From: Deltaproteobacteria bacterium
GTDB lineage: Bacteria > Desulfobacterota > Desulfobacteria > Desulfobacterales > Desulfatibacillaceae
Reading direction: 5' to 3'
Assembly: GCA_016235345.1 (NCBI GenBank)
Contig: JACRLG010000024.1
Span: 236,746-300,745 of the forward strand
DNA length: 64,000 bases
Made by a program: the position numbers and the translations under genes. Below the pieces are notes generated by a model. That model made no database searches and had not been told where the DNA came from. It saw only the letters and a program-made list of their open reading frames with translations. Shown piece after piece: positions 18,879-28,282 of this stretch. The number at the start of each line of letters is the position of its first letter. The first letter of the stretch is position 1.

Positions 18879-19103
18879 CTTGATTTTTTTCGGTTTTCGG
18901 ATACTTGTATTTATTAAGCCTTCCCGTTTCAATTCTTGATGAGTTCGCAAAACGCCGTGACCCGCAGCCATAAGGAGTCCTGGCCGCAGCTTGCGTGTCA
19001 GGCCCTGGTGGAGGGCAAATTTGTAAAGGCATCGATTCTTGCCTGTCCAATCATCTCAAGGGGGGGGAGCGTCCGGTATCCAACAAATCTGGCGCGGGAT
19101 AAA

Positions 19104-19487
19104 ATGTCAAAACACATCATGGTCGTTGATGATTCGCCCACCATCCGTTCTTCCGTGGCGTTCTGCTTAAGGAATGCCGGCTACGAGGTCGACGAGGCCA
19201 AGGACGGCATGGAGGCCCTGGAGCGCCTGGAGACCCTGAGGCAGGAAGGCGTGGCCCTGGCGCTTATTCTGACGGACATAAACATGCCCCGCATGGATGG
19301 AATAACATTTATCGGCAGGGTGAAAAACACCCCTTTCCGTTTTCTGCCCATACTGGTCCTGTCCACCGAGGGCGAACAGGCCATGATAGAAAAGGGAAAA
19401 AAGGTCGGGGCTTCCGGGTGGCTCATCAAGCCTTTCAATCCCGAACAGCTCTTGTGGGCCATACGAAAACTAATTTATACGAAATGA
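19104..19487 (+). CDS. cheY: CheY-type single-domain response regulator
   Basis: 127 residues from ATG 19104 (VVDDSPTIRS at the N-terminus is the usual CheY start; upstream in-frame codons to 18936 lack receiver homology). The acidic pocket is D9/D10, the phosphoacceptor is D58 in TDINMPRMDG, and the conserved Thr/Ser and Lys are LSTEG and LIKPF. There is no output domain, so it signals by binding a partner such as the flagellar switch. It is the first che gene of the cluster, 268 bp ahead of cheA, with repeat R5 in between. Confidence 0.85.
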   Translation: MSKHIMVVDDSPTIRSSVAFCLRNAGYEVDEAKDGMEALERLETLRQEGVALALILTDINMPRMDGITFIGRVKNTPFRFLPILVLSTEGEQAMIEKGKKVGASGWLIKPFNPEQLLWAIRKLIYTK

Positions 19488-19488
19488 T

Positions 19489-19612
19489 AGGCGGACGTCC
19501 AAAAGCGCGAACTTAAGTGTCAGACTTCACGGCGCGGGTCGTCATGTACGAAAAGTGCTATTCCTCCCCGCGCCGCTCGTCTTCCTTGCCTTTCATCGCT
19601 TTTGATCGGCCT
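19489..19612 (+). repeat. Hairpin element copy R5 (GC-stem subtype)
   Basis: A 124-bp copy one base after the cheY stop, L end first. Ends are AGGCGGACGTCCAAAAGCG and CGCTTTTGATCGGCCT. Central stem GGCGCGGG / CCCGCGCC. It sits between cheY and cheA, so it may separate expression of the two. Confidence 0.8.
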
Positions 19613-19754
19613 GGTCGTTGCGTGGGCGAAAAGAAAAGCCGGACAGGCAAGTGTGTAGGGAAGAAAGTGGAAAAGGCGGCTTGTTTGGCTGGTTGGGTTG
19701 ACTTGATTTTATAAGGATGGCGGCTATAGCGGTTTTTGCTGGCGGTGGAGCGTG

Positions 19755-21932
19755 ATGAACGAGCAGGACGAAACCTTGCAGATTTTCTTCGCCGAAACCG
19801 AAGACCTTCTGCGCATGGCGGAGGAAAGCCTTTTGAGGCTCGAAGCCGCGCCCCAGCCGGGCGGGGACGTGGAAGAGCTGTTCCGGGCCATCCACACCCT
19901 TAAAAGCGGCTCGGCCATGGTGGGTTTCTCCACTATTTCGGAATACTCGCACATTCTGGAAAACCTTCTGGACAGGATGCGCTCCGGGCGCCTCACCATC
20001 ACCAAGCCCCTTATCAGCTTTCTTCTGACCGACGTCGATTTCCTCCGGCAGATGGTAGATCGCGGGGGGCGCGGCGAGCAGGAGGCCGACCCCGAAACAG
20101 TAAGAAGCCGCAAGGCCCAGCTCAACCGTTTTCTCGGCATGGACGGCATCCCCGGCGAGGACATCACCCCGGCTGCGCCCAAGTCCGCCCCGTCACAGGC
20201 CCCACGGGAGACCAAGAAGCCCGCCGCCGTCCTGCCCGGAAAGACCGAAGGGGACGGCGACCGCTATTACCAGATAGACTTGAAATTCCGCGAGGGCATT
20301 TTCGAGTCGGGCCAGGACCCCATCCTGCTCATACTTGGCCTTTCCGAAATGATGGAGGTGGTGGACGTCGTGGCCGATCTGTCCAACCTGCCCGCCTACG
20401 AAAAAATGGACCCCTTCAGCCTTTACCTTTCCTGGCGGATCGTGGTGAAGGGAAAGGCCACCATAGAAGACATCTCCGATGTTTTTCTTTTCGTCAAGGA
20501 CGACAACGCCATAGCCATCGAAGAGGTCACGGATCGTTACAAGGAAGGCGTTGACAGACAGGCCGGGGAACGGCCCCTGGGCGAGGTCCTTCTCGAACGC
20601 GGCATAATAACCCGCGAAGACCTTGGCGAGGCCCTCCAGAAGCAGAAAAAGCTTGGAACCATCCTCGTGGAGGGCGGCAAGGTGGACGAGGGCGTCCTGC
20701 GGCAGGTGGTGAGCCAGCAGGAGGAAAGCCGGACCACCTATCGCAAGACCTCTGTCCGGGTGGACGTGGACAAGATCAACCACCTTGTAAACCTTGCAGA
20801 GGAAATCGGAATAGCGGTTTCCCGCATGGAGGACATCCAGGAAAACGCGCCCGGCCACCGGAACCCGGACATGGAGCAGGAGCTTGAAAATCTTTTAAAG
20901 ATCAACCGGGAGTTCCAGGAGCGGGTGGCCCAGATTCGGATGTTCCCGCTTGAAGGCACTTTCAGGCGTTTCCAGAGAATCGCCCGCGACACCGCCTTCG
21001 AGCAGGGAAAACGCATCAGGGTTGAACTCAAAGGGGTTGATACCGAGCTTGACAAGGAAGTCATCGAGCACATCACCGATCCTCTCAAACATATCATCAG
21101 AAACTGCGTGGATCACGGCATGGAAGCGCCGGAGGAGCGTGTGGCCGCAGGCAAGCCGGTGGAGGGCGTCATCACCTTCAACGCCTTCCAGAAGGGCGGC
21201 ATGATACTGGTCCAGATAAAGGACGACGGCAGGGGCATGGACCTTGACAGGATCGCCCGCAAGGCCGCCGAAATGGGCCTTCTCAAAACCGGAGAGGCGG
21301 TGGGCCAGGATAATTTTCTGGATTTCATCTGCCGCCCCGGATTTTCCACCGCCGCCGAGGTCACCGCGCTTTCGGGCCGTGGCGTGGGTATGGACGTGGT
21401 GCGCACCGAGGTCGAGAAACTGGGCGGAACCCTTTCGGCCACAACGGAAAAAGGCAAGGGAACCACCTTCACCCTTTCCCTTCCCCTCACCTTCGCCCTT
21501 ATGGACGCGCTGCACGTTAAGGCGCACGGCAGAAGCTACCTGGTTCCGCTCTGGGGGGTCGTGGGCACCGAGGGATACAGGCCCGAAGCGGTGCGTTTTT
21601 TCGGGGCAGAGGAAAGGGTCTACCGTTTCAGGGACGAGTTCGTTCCGGTGGTTTCAATCAGCCAGCTTTTCGGCACCATGATAGGCGGTGAGGAATATCC
21701 CGATCCGGGCAGGGTGCTGGTTTTCATAGATACGTCCCGCCAGAGGTTCGGACTTTTGGCGGACCAGGTTTTGGATCCTCACCAGGTGGTGGTTAAAAGC
21801 TTGGAGGTCAACTTTCGAAGCGTAAAGGGCGTAGCGGGCGCAACCATCATGGGGGACGGATCCCTGTCCCTGGTGCTGGACCTGTTCGCGCTGGAGGAAA
21901 TGGTTTTTCGACAGGGCAGGAGCGACGTATGA
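19755..21932 (+). CDS. cheA: Chemotaxis histidine kinase CheA with MshEN-like insert
   Basis: About 725 residues from ATG 19755 (GGAG upstream; a GTG one codon earlier is possible). The Hpt domain has its phospho-acceptor H47 in RAIHTLKSGSA. A P2-like alpha/beta segment follows around residues 170-260. Residues 273-322 carry two tandem LGxxLxxxGxxxxxxLxxxLxxQ motifs resembling the MshEN c-di-GMP module. Then come dimerisation helices, the HATPase with RNCVDHG (N box), DDGRGMD and GRGVGMDVV (G boxes), and a CheW-like C-terminal domain. It phosphorylates CheY and CheB. The stop overlaps the start of a cytochrome c gene (ATGA). Confidence 0.95.
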   Translation: MNEQDETLQIFFAETEDLLRMAEESLLRLEAAPQPGGDVEELFRAIHTLKSGSAMVGFSTISEYSHILENLLDRMRSGRLTITKPLISFLLTDVDFLRQMVDRGGRGEQEADPETVRSRKAQLNRFLGMDGIPGEDITPAAPKSAPSQAPRETKKPAAVLPGKTEGDGDRYYQIDLKFREGIFESGQDPILLILGLSEMMEVVDVVADLSNLPAYEKMDPFSLYLSWRIVVKGKATIEDISDVFLFVKDDNAIAIEEVTDRYKEGVDRQAGERPLGEVLLERGIITREDLGEALQKQKKLGTILVEGGKVDEGVLRQVVSQQEESRTTYRKTSVRVDVDKINHLVNLAEEIGIAVSRMEDIQENAPGHRNPDMEQELENLLKINREFQERVAQIRMFPLEGTFRRFQRIARDTAFEQGKRIRVELKGVDTELDKEVIEHITDPLKHIIRNCVDHGMEAPEERVAAGKPVEGVITFNAFQKGGMILVQIKDDGRGMDLDRIARKAAEMGLLKTGEAVGQDNFLDFICRPGFSTAAEVTALSGRGVGMDVVRTEVEKLGGTLSATTEKGKGTTFTLSLPLTFALMDALHVKAHGRSYLVPLWGVVGTEGYRPEAVRFFGAEERVYRFRDEFVPVVSISQLFGTMIGGEEYPDPGRVLVFIDTSRQRFGLLADQVLDPHQVVVKSLEVNFRSVKGVAGATIMGDGSLSLVLDLFALEEMVFRQGRSDV

Positions 21933-22567
21933 GAAGACCGTGGTGGATAATGGGCACAGTGACGGCGGCGGCAGGGGTATGCGTCGTTCTTGTAATGATC
22001 TTCGCCACACCGGCCTGGGCACCTCCGCCCACGGTTCCGGCTGCGCCTGCCGCTCAACCGGCGGCCGCCCCTCCTGCCTCGCCCCCTGCCGGGGCCGACA
22101 TGGCCGCCGACGACATGTTGGGCGCAAACGGAAATGACGCGTTCGACCTTATGGGGGAATCGCCGGTTTTGGGCGGCGGCTACGTGGGCTCGGCCAAGTG
22201 CGCCGAATGCCACAACAAGGCCGATACGGCCATCTACGACAGGTTCATGAAGTTTTCCCGTAAAAGCCAGGCCTATCAGTCCGTCAAGCGGATGAAGGGT
22301 CTGGAGCCCAAGGAGCGGGAAAGCTGTTACCGGTGCCACACAACCGGCTACGGAAAACCCACCGGGTTCGTGAGTCCCGAAAAGACGCCCCATCTTGCCG
22401 ACGTGGGCTGCGAGGCCTGCCACGGTCCAGGAAAGCTGCACACCCAGACAATGGACATGGCCCACATAGTGCGGAAGGTTACCATCGACGTCTGCGAAAA
22501 ATGCCACAAGGACGCCAAGGTGAAGTCTTTCCGCTACAAGGGTGTAATTTACGCGGGCGCTCATTAG
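21929..22567 (+). CDS. Four-heme c-type cytochrome (cytochrome c554-like) embedded in the che operon
   Basis: 212 residues. The N-terminus is a signal or membrane anchor (residues 7-31, ATPAWA at its end) followed by a Pro/Ala-rich linker to residue 55. Four CxxCH heme sites are at 91-95 (CAECH), 133-137 (CYRCH), 161-165 (CEACH) and 189-193 (CEKCH); the CEACHGPG context is typical of cytochrome c554/NapC-type multihemes. It should lie in the periplasm, possibly anchored. The start overlaps the cheA stop and the MCP gene begins 17 bp downstream, so it is made with the chemotaxis proteins. A role in passing redox information to the heme-bearing MCP is inference. Confidence 0.88.
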   Translation: MRRPWWIMGTVTAAAGVCVVLVMIFATPAWAPPPTVPAAPAAQPAAAPPASPPAGADMAADDMLGANGNDAFDLMGESPVLGGGYVGSAKCAECHNKADTAIYDRFMKFSRKSQAYQSVKRMKGLEPKERESCYRCHTTGYGKPTGFVSPEKTPHLADVGCEACHGPGKLHTQTMDMAHIVRKVTIDVCEKCHKDAKVKSFRYKGVIYAGAH

Positions 22568-22584
22568 TCCGGAGGAATTATAAA

Positions 22585-24936
22585 ATGCATCAAATCATCC
22601 AGTCCTTTTTCAAAAAAGACACACTTAGAAGAAACATGCTCTTGGCCACGCTCCTTGTGGTGGCCATTTTCATGCTGATCAATCTTTTATTCATGTGGCA
22701 CAGCCAGAACAAGCTGGCCAACAATCTTGCCCAAGATTTTTCCGAGAACATCTTCAACAAGACCTATTCCGGGTTCATCTATCCCATGAGCCTTGGCGAT
22801 ACTGACGCCGTGGTGCGTGAGTTGGAACAGACCGGCAAGAAGATGAAGGGCTTGCGGATATACATATCGGACCTGGAGCAGATCGTCCGGTTTTCCTCGG
22901 ATGCCAAGTGGCGCGGTGTCAAACTGACCGAGCACCTGTCGCATAAATCAACCTTGAAGGCCCTGGAGGACGCCCTTTCCAGGGGTAAGGTTCCCAGCCG
23001 CCAATTCAATGAGGAGATAGACGACAAGGACTACCTTGTCACCATAAAGCCCCTGCAAAACAAGGCTCCCGGAAAGGGTGGTGAAAGCATGAATTCCGAA
23101 GACACGGAATCCTGCTTCCACTGCCACGGGGAGAAGCGGAAAATATTGGGCGCAATGCTGGTTGCCCTGCCGATGGAAAAAGTCAAGAGCGAGGTCAGGA
23201 AAACAGGCGCCTGGACTCTTGTCATTTCACTTGTCGCATTGGGCTTCATCGTCCTGGTTTTTTACATGGTTTTTTCCACCATGGTCACCCAGCGGCTTGG
23301 AGCGCTTCAGGAAAAGACGGCCCTGGTTGCAGAGGGCGACGTGAATGTCACCGTGACTGACGACTCCATAGATTCCATAGGAAGGCTGGCCCGCGATTTC
23401 AACAAGATGATCACCAGCATCCGCGACCGCATGGAGTACGCGGACAGCTTGAAGCTGGGCATTTCCGACCCCTTCTTCATGGTGGACCCGACGCGAAGGG
23501 TGACCTTCGTGAACCAGGGCGCTTTGACCCTTCTGGGCAAGCGCGCCGAAGACGTTATAGGAAAATATTCCCATGATGTTTTTCTTACCGAGGAATACCG
23601 GGACCAGTGCCCCATAAAAAGGGCGCTTGAAACCAGGGAGCCCATAGTGGGCCAGAGAACGGCGCTTCCGGGCCGCAAGAACCGTCCGGTCCCGGTTATC
23701 TGCTCTGCGGCCATTCTCAAGGATTCGTCGGGAACTGTCCTGGGAGCCTTCGAGATAATGCGCGACCTTTCCGTGGAGGTGGAGGCCGAACGCAGGCTCA
23801 GGGATTCCTACGCCCGCGAGGAGGAGGACAAGCGCAACCTGGAGCAAAAGGTTGTGGAGCTTTCCCAGGTTCTGGAAAAGGTGAGCCAGGGCGACCTTAC
23901 CCTCAGGGCCCTTCCGGGCGGAACCAACGACGCCCTGGACATTTTAACCCACAGGATCAACGAGACCCTGGAAGGAATGCAGGCCCTTCTTCTCCAGGTC
24001 AAGCACGCCATCCTTCCCGTCACCAACGGAGTCCTTCGCATCAGCCGTGAAAACGAGTCCCTGGCCCAGCGCACCGAGCAGCAGGCTGCGGCCATGGAGG
24101 AAATCTCAGCCACCCTGGAGGAGCTGGTCTCAACCACCTCGGAAAATCTCGCCAACACCCGCCATTCCGACGCCCAGGCAAAGGAGGCCGTCAAAGTGGC
24201 CCACGAGGGCGGCGAGCAGGTGGTCAAGACCGCCCAGTCCATGGCCCAGATGGAAAGCGCGAGCCACAAGGTGGTGGAGATGATGGACCTGATCAACGAA
24301 ATCACCTTCCAGACCAAGCTTCTTTCCATAAACGCTGCGGTGGAGGCGGCGCACGCGGGCGAGCAGGGCAGGGGCTTTGCGGTGGTCGCCAACGAGGTAA
24401 GAAGCCTTGCCAACCGTTCGGCTGCTGCGGCCAAGGACATCCAGTCCCTGGTGCGGGAAATCGTGGACAAGGTTTCATCGGGCCGCCAGTGGGTAGGCGA
24501 GCTGGAGCAGCGTTTTTCCAGGATCGTCACCCAGTCCACCCAGGTGTCCGAAGCCCTGGGCGAGGTCTCCATGGGAAGCGAAGAGATCAGCCGGGGTATC
24601 GAGCAGATCAACCAGGGCACCCAGGAGGTCTGCGAGGTGAACGAGAAGAACGCGTCCTTTGTGGACGAGCTTGCCCAGGAAACCAACAAGCTGAAGGAAA
24701 AGGCCAGGCAGCTCCAGGAGATCACCTCGGTCTTCATTCTGGGGGCCAAGGACTCCTTCGAGCCGGAACGCGCCGCAAAGGCCCCCGATTCCGAAGCCTC
24801 GGTAAAAAGGGACCGCAGGAAGACCAAGCCGGTAAACCGCGCCCTTCGTGAGGACCTGGTTCACAAGTCGGCAATGGAAGACTTGCCCGATGATGTCCTG
24901 GACAAGGAGTTCGAGGAAGGATTCGAGGAGTTCTGA
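22585..24936 (+). CDS. Methyl-accepting chemotaxis protein with c-type heme sensor and PAS domain
   Basis: 783 residues from ATG 22585 (GGAGG 9 bases upstream). TM1 is about 18-37 and TM2 about 209-231. The periplasmic part between holds one heme site, C177-F-H-C180-H181, directly before the segment re-entering the membrane. A HAMP-like region, a PAS domain (about 285-400, DPFFMVDPTRRVTFVN start) and the signalling domain follow; its hairpin tip reads EITFQTKLLSINAAVEAAHAG. The C-terminus is acidic (EFEEGFEEF) without the NWETF tether for CheR/CheB. It probably senses redox state or a heme ligand. The stop overlaps the cheW start. Confidence 0.92.
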   Translation: MHQIIQSFFKKDTLRRNMLLATLLVVAIFMLINLLFMWHSQNKLANNLAQDFSENIFNKTYSGFIYPMSLGDTDAVVRELEQTGKKMKGLRIYISDLEQIVRFSSDAKWRGVKLTEHLSHKSTLKALEDALSRGKVPSRQFNEEIDDKDYLVTIKPLQNKAPGKGGESMNSEDTESCFHCHGEKRKILGAMLVALPMEKVKSEVRKTGAWTLVISLVALGFIVLVFYMVFSTMVTQRLGALQEKTALVAEGDVNVTVTDDSIDSIGRLARDFNKMITSIRDRMEYADSLKLGISDPFFMVDPTRRVTFVNQGALTLLGKRAEDVIGKYSHDVFLTEEYRDQCPIKRALETREPIVGQRTALPGRKNRPVPVICSAAILKDSSGTVLGAFEIMRDLSVEVEAERRLRDSYAREEEDKRNLEQKVVELSQVLEKVSQGDLTLRALPGGTNDALDILTHRINETLEGMQALLLQVKHAILPVTNGVLRISRENESLAQRTEQQAAAMEEISATLEELVSTTSENLANTRHSDAQAKEAVKVAHEGGEQVVKTAQSMAQMESASHKVVEMMDLINEITFQTKLLSINAAVEAAHAGEQGRGFAVVANEVRSLANRSAAAAKDIQSLVREIVDKVSSGRQWVGELEQRFSRIVTQSTQVSEALGEVSMGSEEISRGIEQINQGTQEVCEVNEKNASFVDELAQETNKLKEKARQLQEITSVFILGAKDSFEPERAAKAPDSEASVKRDRRKTKPVNRALREDLVHKSAMEDLPDDVLDKEFEEGFEEF

Positions 24937-25391
24937 TGACAACGACGACAACACAGTACGTTGTTTTTTCCTTGAGCGGCCAAGCCTACGGCATCGAGAT
25001 CTTCAAGATCAAGGAGGTTTTTTCCTATCGGAAGATCACACAGCTCCCGTACATGAAGGGTTTCGTAAAGGGCATCATCAATCTGAGGGGAGTCATACTG
25101 CCTGTTTTCGACCTGAGGGACAAGTTCGGCCTTACCCAGGGCGACTATAACTCCTTTCATGTCATAATCGTTGTGGAAATCGCAGGAAGGGTGATGGGGT
25201 TGATTGCGGACGAGATTTCGGACGTCCTGGACATCCTTCCCACCGAAGTCCAGGCCACAGGGAACCTTCCGCCGGGCATCAGAAGGGAGTTTCTCAAGGG
25301 GGTGGGCCAGCACGACGAGGACATGGTGATCCTTCTCGACATGGACCGCCTTCTTTCACCGGAAGAGCTGGAAATGGTGGACGCGACCTAG
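24936..25391 (+). CDS. cheW: Chemotaxis adaptor CheW
   Basis: 151 residues, one CheW domain. Typical features are the VVFSLSGQAYGIEIFKIKEV opening, the GIINLRGVILPVFDLR strand pair that contacts CheA and receptor tips, and the MGLIADEISDVLDI segment. It bridges the MCP and CheA in the cytoplasmic array. The ATG shares bases with the TGA of the MCP gene, so both are translated together. Confidence 0.95.
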   Translation: MTTTTTQYVVFSLSGQAYGIEIFKIKEVFSYRKITQLPYMKGFVKGIINLRGVILPVFDLRDKFGLTQGDYNSFHVIIVVEIAGRVMGLIADEISDVLDILPTEVQATGNLPPGIRREFLKGVGQHDEDMVILLDMDRLLSPEELEMVDAT

Positions 25392-25570
25392 CTCCTGGCC
25401 ATGACCTTGATAAGGCGGCGGCGAATCATTGCCCGGAGCGTTGTTCCTTTCTATTTTTCATGGGGATACATCTGGAGAAGGTCTGACAGGACATTCATCA
25501 CCCGCCGTTTTCGGCGGTTTCCGCGAAAACCGAAAATGGAAACAGCCCCTAACCTTGCTTCCGGTAATTA

Positions 25571-26428
25571 ATGATGTTTCCAGAGATTTCGGAAATCGAA
25601 TACGCCCTTTACGTGAACTATTTTTACAAGCTGGTGGGGATTACGCTGCCCGATCACAAGAGGTCGGGATTCGGCAGAAAACTTGCCGCCCGCATGGAAG
25701 CGCTAGGCATACCGTCCTACGCCTCGTTTTTCCGGTATATCAGAACCCCCCAGGGTGCCGGGGAGCTTGCCACAATCGTTAACCACGTAACAATAGACCA
25801 GAGCAGATTTTTCCGGGGCGAGGGCCAGCTCGCCCACTTCGCCGACGTAATCGTGCCCGGCCTGGCGCTTCGGCAAAGGAGCACGCGAAAGCTGCGCATA
25901 TGGTCTGCTGGCTGCTCGCGGGGCCAGGAGCCCTACACAGTGGCCATGATACTGGCCGAAAAGGCCCGTGAGGTCTTTACCTGGGATTTCAAAATTCTGG
26001 CCACGGATGTGGATTCCGATTCCCTAAAAACCGCATCCTTGGGAATTTACGGGGCTGAGACAGCCGGAGAGGTGGCCCCGGAGCTTCTCTCCAAGTATTT
26101 CAGCACACCCAGGGGCAAGCCGCCTCCGCCCTATCGGGTAAAGGCCATTTTAAGGAACCGGGTGAGTTTCAGGAAGCTGAACCTGATGAATTCGCCCTAT
26201 CCCATAAGGGGGCCTTTTCAGGTTATCCTTTGCCGCAATGTCATGATATACTTTGACGCGGCCACGAGAAAAAACATCGTCTCCGAGTTTCACCGCCTTC
26301 TGGCCGACGACGGCTACCTCTTTCTCGGCGGAACGGAGTCCCTTTTCGGGGTCGACGACCGGTTCACCCTGGTGGGGCAGGCGGTTTACAGGAAAAACTG
26401 CAACGGCCCGGCAAATATAAGGCCCTGA
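25571..26428 (+). CDS. cheR: Chemotaxis protein methyltransferase CheR
   Basis: 285 residues. The N-terminal helical domain (to about 75) and the SAM-binding domain are both present, with NHVTIDQSRFFR, IWSAGCSRGQEPYT (motif I) and ILCRNVMIYFD. It methylates glutamates of MCP signalling domains using S-adenosylmethionine. The start is ATG 25571 or 25574. A 180-bp non-coding spacer separates it from cheW; I see no feature in that spacer. The beta-subdomain that binds a pentapeptide tether is present in outline, though the neighbouring MCP lacks the usual tether. Confidence 0.93.
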   Translation: MMFPEISEIEYALYVNYFYKLVGITLPDHKRSGFGRKLAARMEALGIPSYASFFRYIRTPQGAGELATIVNHVTIDQSRFFRGEGQLAHFADVIVPGLALRQRSTRKLRIWSAGCSRGQEPYTVAMILAEKAREVFTWDFKILATDVDSDSLKTASLGIYGAETAGEVAPELLSKYFSTPRGKPPPPYRVKAILRNRVSFRKLNLMNSPYPIRGPFQVILCRNVMIYFDAATRKNIVSEFHRLLADDGYLFLGGTESLFGVDDRFTLVGQAVYRKNCNGPANIRP

Positions 26429-26476
26429 TTGGCAGGAAGCCTCATCTGTTGAAACGTAAGACCGGAAAGACCGCCC

Positions 26477-27061
26477 TTGCGACGTTTTTACAGCCATAAA
26501 TTGAAGCGTCAGGTGGTCATGCTGAAGGCCGGGGATTACTACGTCTCCACCAACGGCGAGGTTCTTTACACAATGCTGGGCAGCTGCGTGGCAGCTTGCA
26601 TTTACGACATCGACCGCAAGATAGGAGGCATGAATCACTTCCTTCTTCCGGGCATGGTTCATCCTGATGAAATATTCACCTCCGAGGTGGGGCGCTACGG
26701 TATGTACGCCATGGAGCTTCTGATAGGCGAGCTAATCAAGAGCGGCGCTCGCCGGGAGAGGCTCAAGGCCAAGGTTTTCGGCGGCGGCAACGTCTTGAAG
26801 TTCAGGACTTCCGACGGAGACATAACCGGCTCCAACGTCAGGTTTGCGTCAAAATTCCTGGAACTTGAAGGCATCCCCCCCCAGCGTCAGGACGTGGGCG
26901 GAAAACAGGGGCGTAAGGTTCTTTTTTTCAGCGACACGGCAAAGGTGCTTTTAAAGCGCTTCGACGTCTCGGCCATACCGGAGGCCCTTAACGACGAGGC
27001 CGCCTACAAAAGCAGGGTTTTTCATCCCAGGGTGGAAAAGCCTTCGGTCATCATGTTCTGA
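26477..27061 (+). CDS. cheD: Chemoreceptor glutamine deamidase CheD
   Basis: 194 residues from TTG 26477; ATG 26519 (residue 15) is a likely alternative and still leaves the whole domain. The catalytic Cys is in TMLGSCVAAC and the His in GGMNHFLLP; the third element is the FGGGNVL turn. CheD deamidates receptor glutamines and in many bacteria works with CheC. No cheC is in the window. The C-terminal 40 residues extend beyond the catalytic domain. It lies between cheR and cheB, as in many delta-proteobacterial clusters. Confidence 0.9.
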   Translation: MRRFYSHKLKRQVVMLKAGDYYVSTNGEVLYTMLGSCVAACIYDIDRKIGGMNHFLLPGMVHPDEIFTSEVGRYGMYAMELLIGELIKSGARRERLKAKVFGGGNVLKFRTSDGDITGSNVRFASKFLELEGIPPQRQDVGGKQGRKVLFFSDTAKVLLKRFDVSAIPEALNDEAAYKSRVFHPRVEKPSVIMF

Positions 27062-27186
27062 TTTTTTTTGGGTGACGCGCCGGGTCGGACGCCTTTTCCG
27101 CCCGGTAACCGTAACATGGCAAAAATCCTGAAACCCCGGTTTCGATATTCACGATTTTTTTAAGCGGATTGGCGGGACGAGCTTTT

Positions 27187-28224
27187 ATGCGAAAAATCCG
27201 TGTCCTCATAGTGGATGATTCACCCGTGGTGCGATCCATCCTTTCCCGGATAATTTCCGCCGAAACGGACATGGAGGTCATCGGGCAGGCTGCAGACCCA
27301 TTTGAAGCCAAACGCTGGATAATGGAGGAAAGCCCCGACGTCGTGACCCTGGATGTCGAAATGCCCCGCATGGACGGCATCACCTTTTTAAAAAGAATTA
27401 TGGCCTATAAGCCCCTGCCGGTTATAATGATAAGCTCATACACTCAGGAAAACTCCATGCGCACCATGGAGGCCCTGGAGGCGGGAGCCATCGATTTCGT
27501 TCCCAAGCCCACCAGTAACGTGGAGGAAAGCTTGAACGAGATCAGGCGCGAGATAACCGCAAAGATTCGCGCTGCGGGCTGGGCCAGGGTGCGGCCCTCG
27601 GTCACCGTGCGCCGGGTTGAAACCGCCAAAAAGGCGGTGCGCATGTCGCGCATAATGAAGATTATGGCCATAGGCGCATCCACGGGCGGGACCCAGGCCA
27701 TCGAGCGCCTGCTTTCATCCATGAAATACAAGACAATGGGCATAGTGATAGTTCAGCACATGCCCCCGCGCTACACAGCCTCCTTTGCTCAGAGGCTGGA
27801 CAGCCTTCTGGGTTTTCCGGTTTCCGAGGCCAAGGACAGGGAACGATTGGCAAAGGACAAGGTGCTGGTGGCTCCTGGCGGACGCCACATGCGGCTTTTG
27901 CGCGACAGCATAGGGTATTACGTCCGCCTTGACGACGGGCCGCTTGTGAATCACCAGAAACCGTCGGTGGACGTACTTTTTCAGTCGGTGGCAGAGTCTG
28001 CGGGCAGGGAGGCGGTTGGAATAGTCCTTACGGGCATGGGGGACGACGGCGCGCGCGGCCTTTTGGCCATGAGGCAGGCCGGGAGCTTCACCGTGGCCCA
28101 GGATGAGGATTCTTCTGTGGTTTACGGAATGCCCAGGGTCGCTGCGGAAATGGGAGGGGTGTGCCGGGTGGCGGGGCTTTCGGAAATAGCCGATGTTGTG
28201 TTTGCCCATGCCAAGTCATGGTAA
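27187..28224 (+). CDS. cheB: Chemotaxis response regulator protein-glutamate methylesterase CheB
   Basis: 345 residues from ATG 27187 (RKIRVLIVDDSPVV start); a TTG six codons upstream is less likely. The receiver domain has phosphoacceptor D56 in TLDVEMPRMDG. The methylesterase domain has the S-H-D triad in GASTGGTQ, QHMPPRYTASFA and GMGDDGARG. It removes methyl groups from MCPs when phosphorylated by CheA, giving adaptation together with CheR. Length is normal. The last adaptation gene of the cluster. Confidence 0.95.
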   Translation: MRKIRVLIVDDSPVVRSILSRIISAETDMEVIGQAADPFEAKRWIMEESPDVVTLDVEMPRMDGITFLKRIMAYKPLPVIMISSYTQENSMRTMEALEAGAIDFVPKPTSNVEESLNEIRREITAKIRAAGWARVRPSVTVRRVETAKKAVRMSRIMKIMAIGASTGGTQAIERLLSSMKYKTMGIVIVQHMPPRYTASFAQRLDSLLGFPVSEAKDRERLAKDKVLVAPGGRHMRLLRDSIGYYVRLDDGPLVNHQKPSVDVLFQSVAESAGREAVGIVLTGMGDDGARGLLAMRQAGSFTVAQDEDSSVVYGMPRVAAEMGGVCRVAGLSEIADVVFAHAKSW

Positions 28225-28282
28225 GGTGGCGGCTGTTCAATTCGGGTTTTAACAGGACGGTAACGGATCAGGCGGGCGCGAG

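Noticed and set aside
18936..19103. N-terminal extension of the cheY frame
   Set aside because: The receiver domain begins at ATG 19104; the 56 added residues show no homology pattern.
22333..22584. Upstream extension of the MCP frame
   Set aside because: It overlaps the cytochrome gene in another frame; a strong GGAGG precedes ATG 22585 and the TM1 start.
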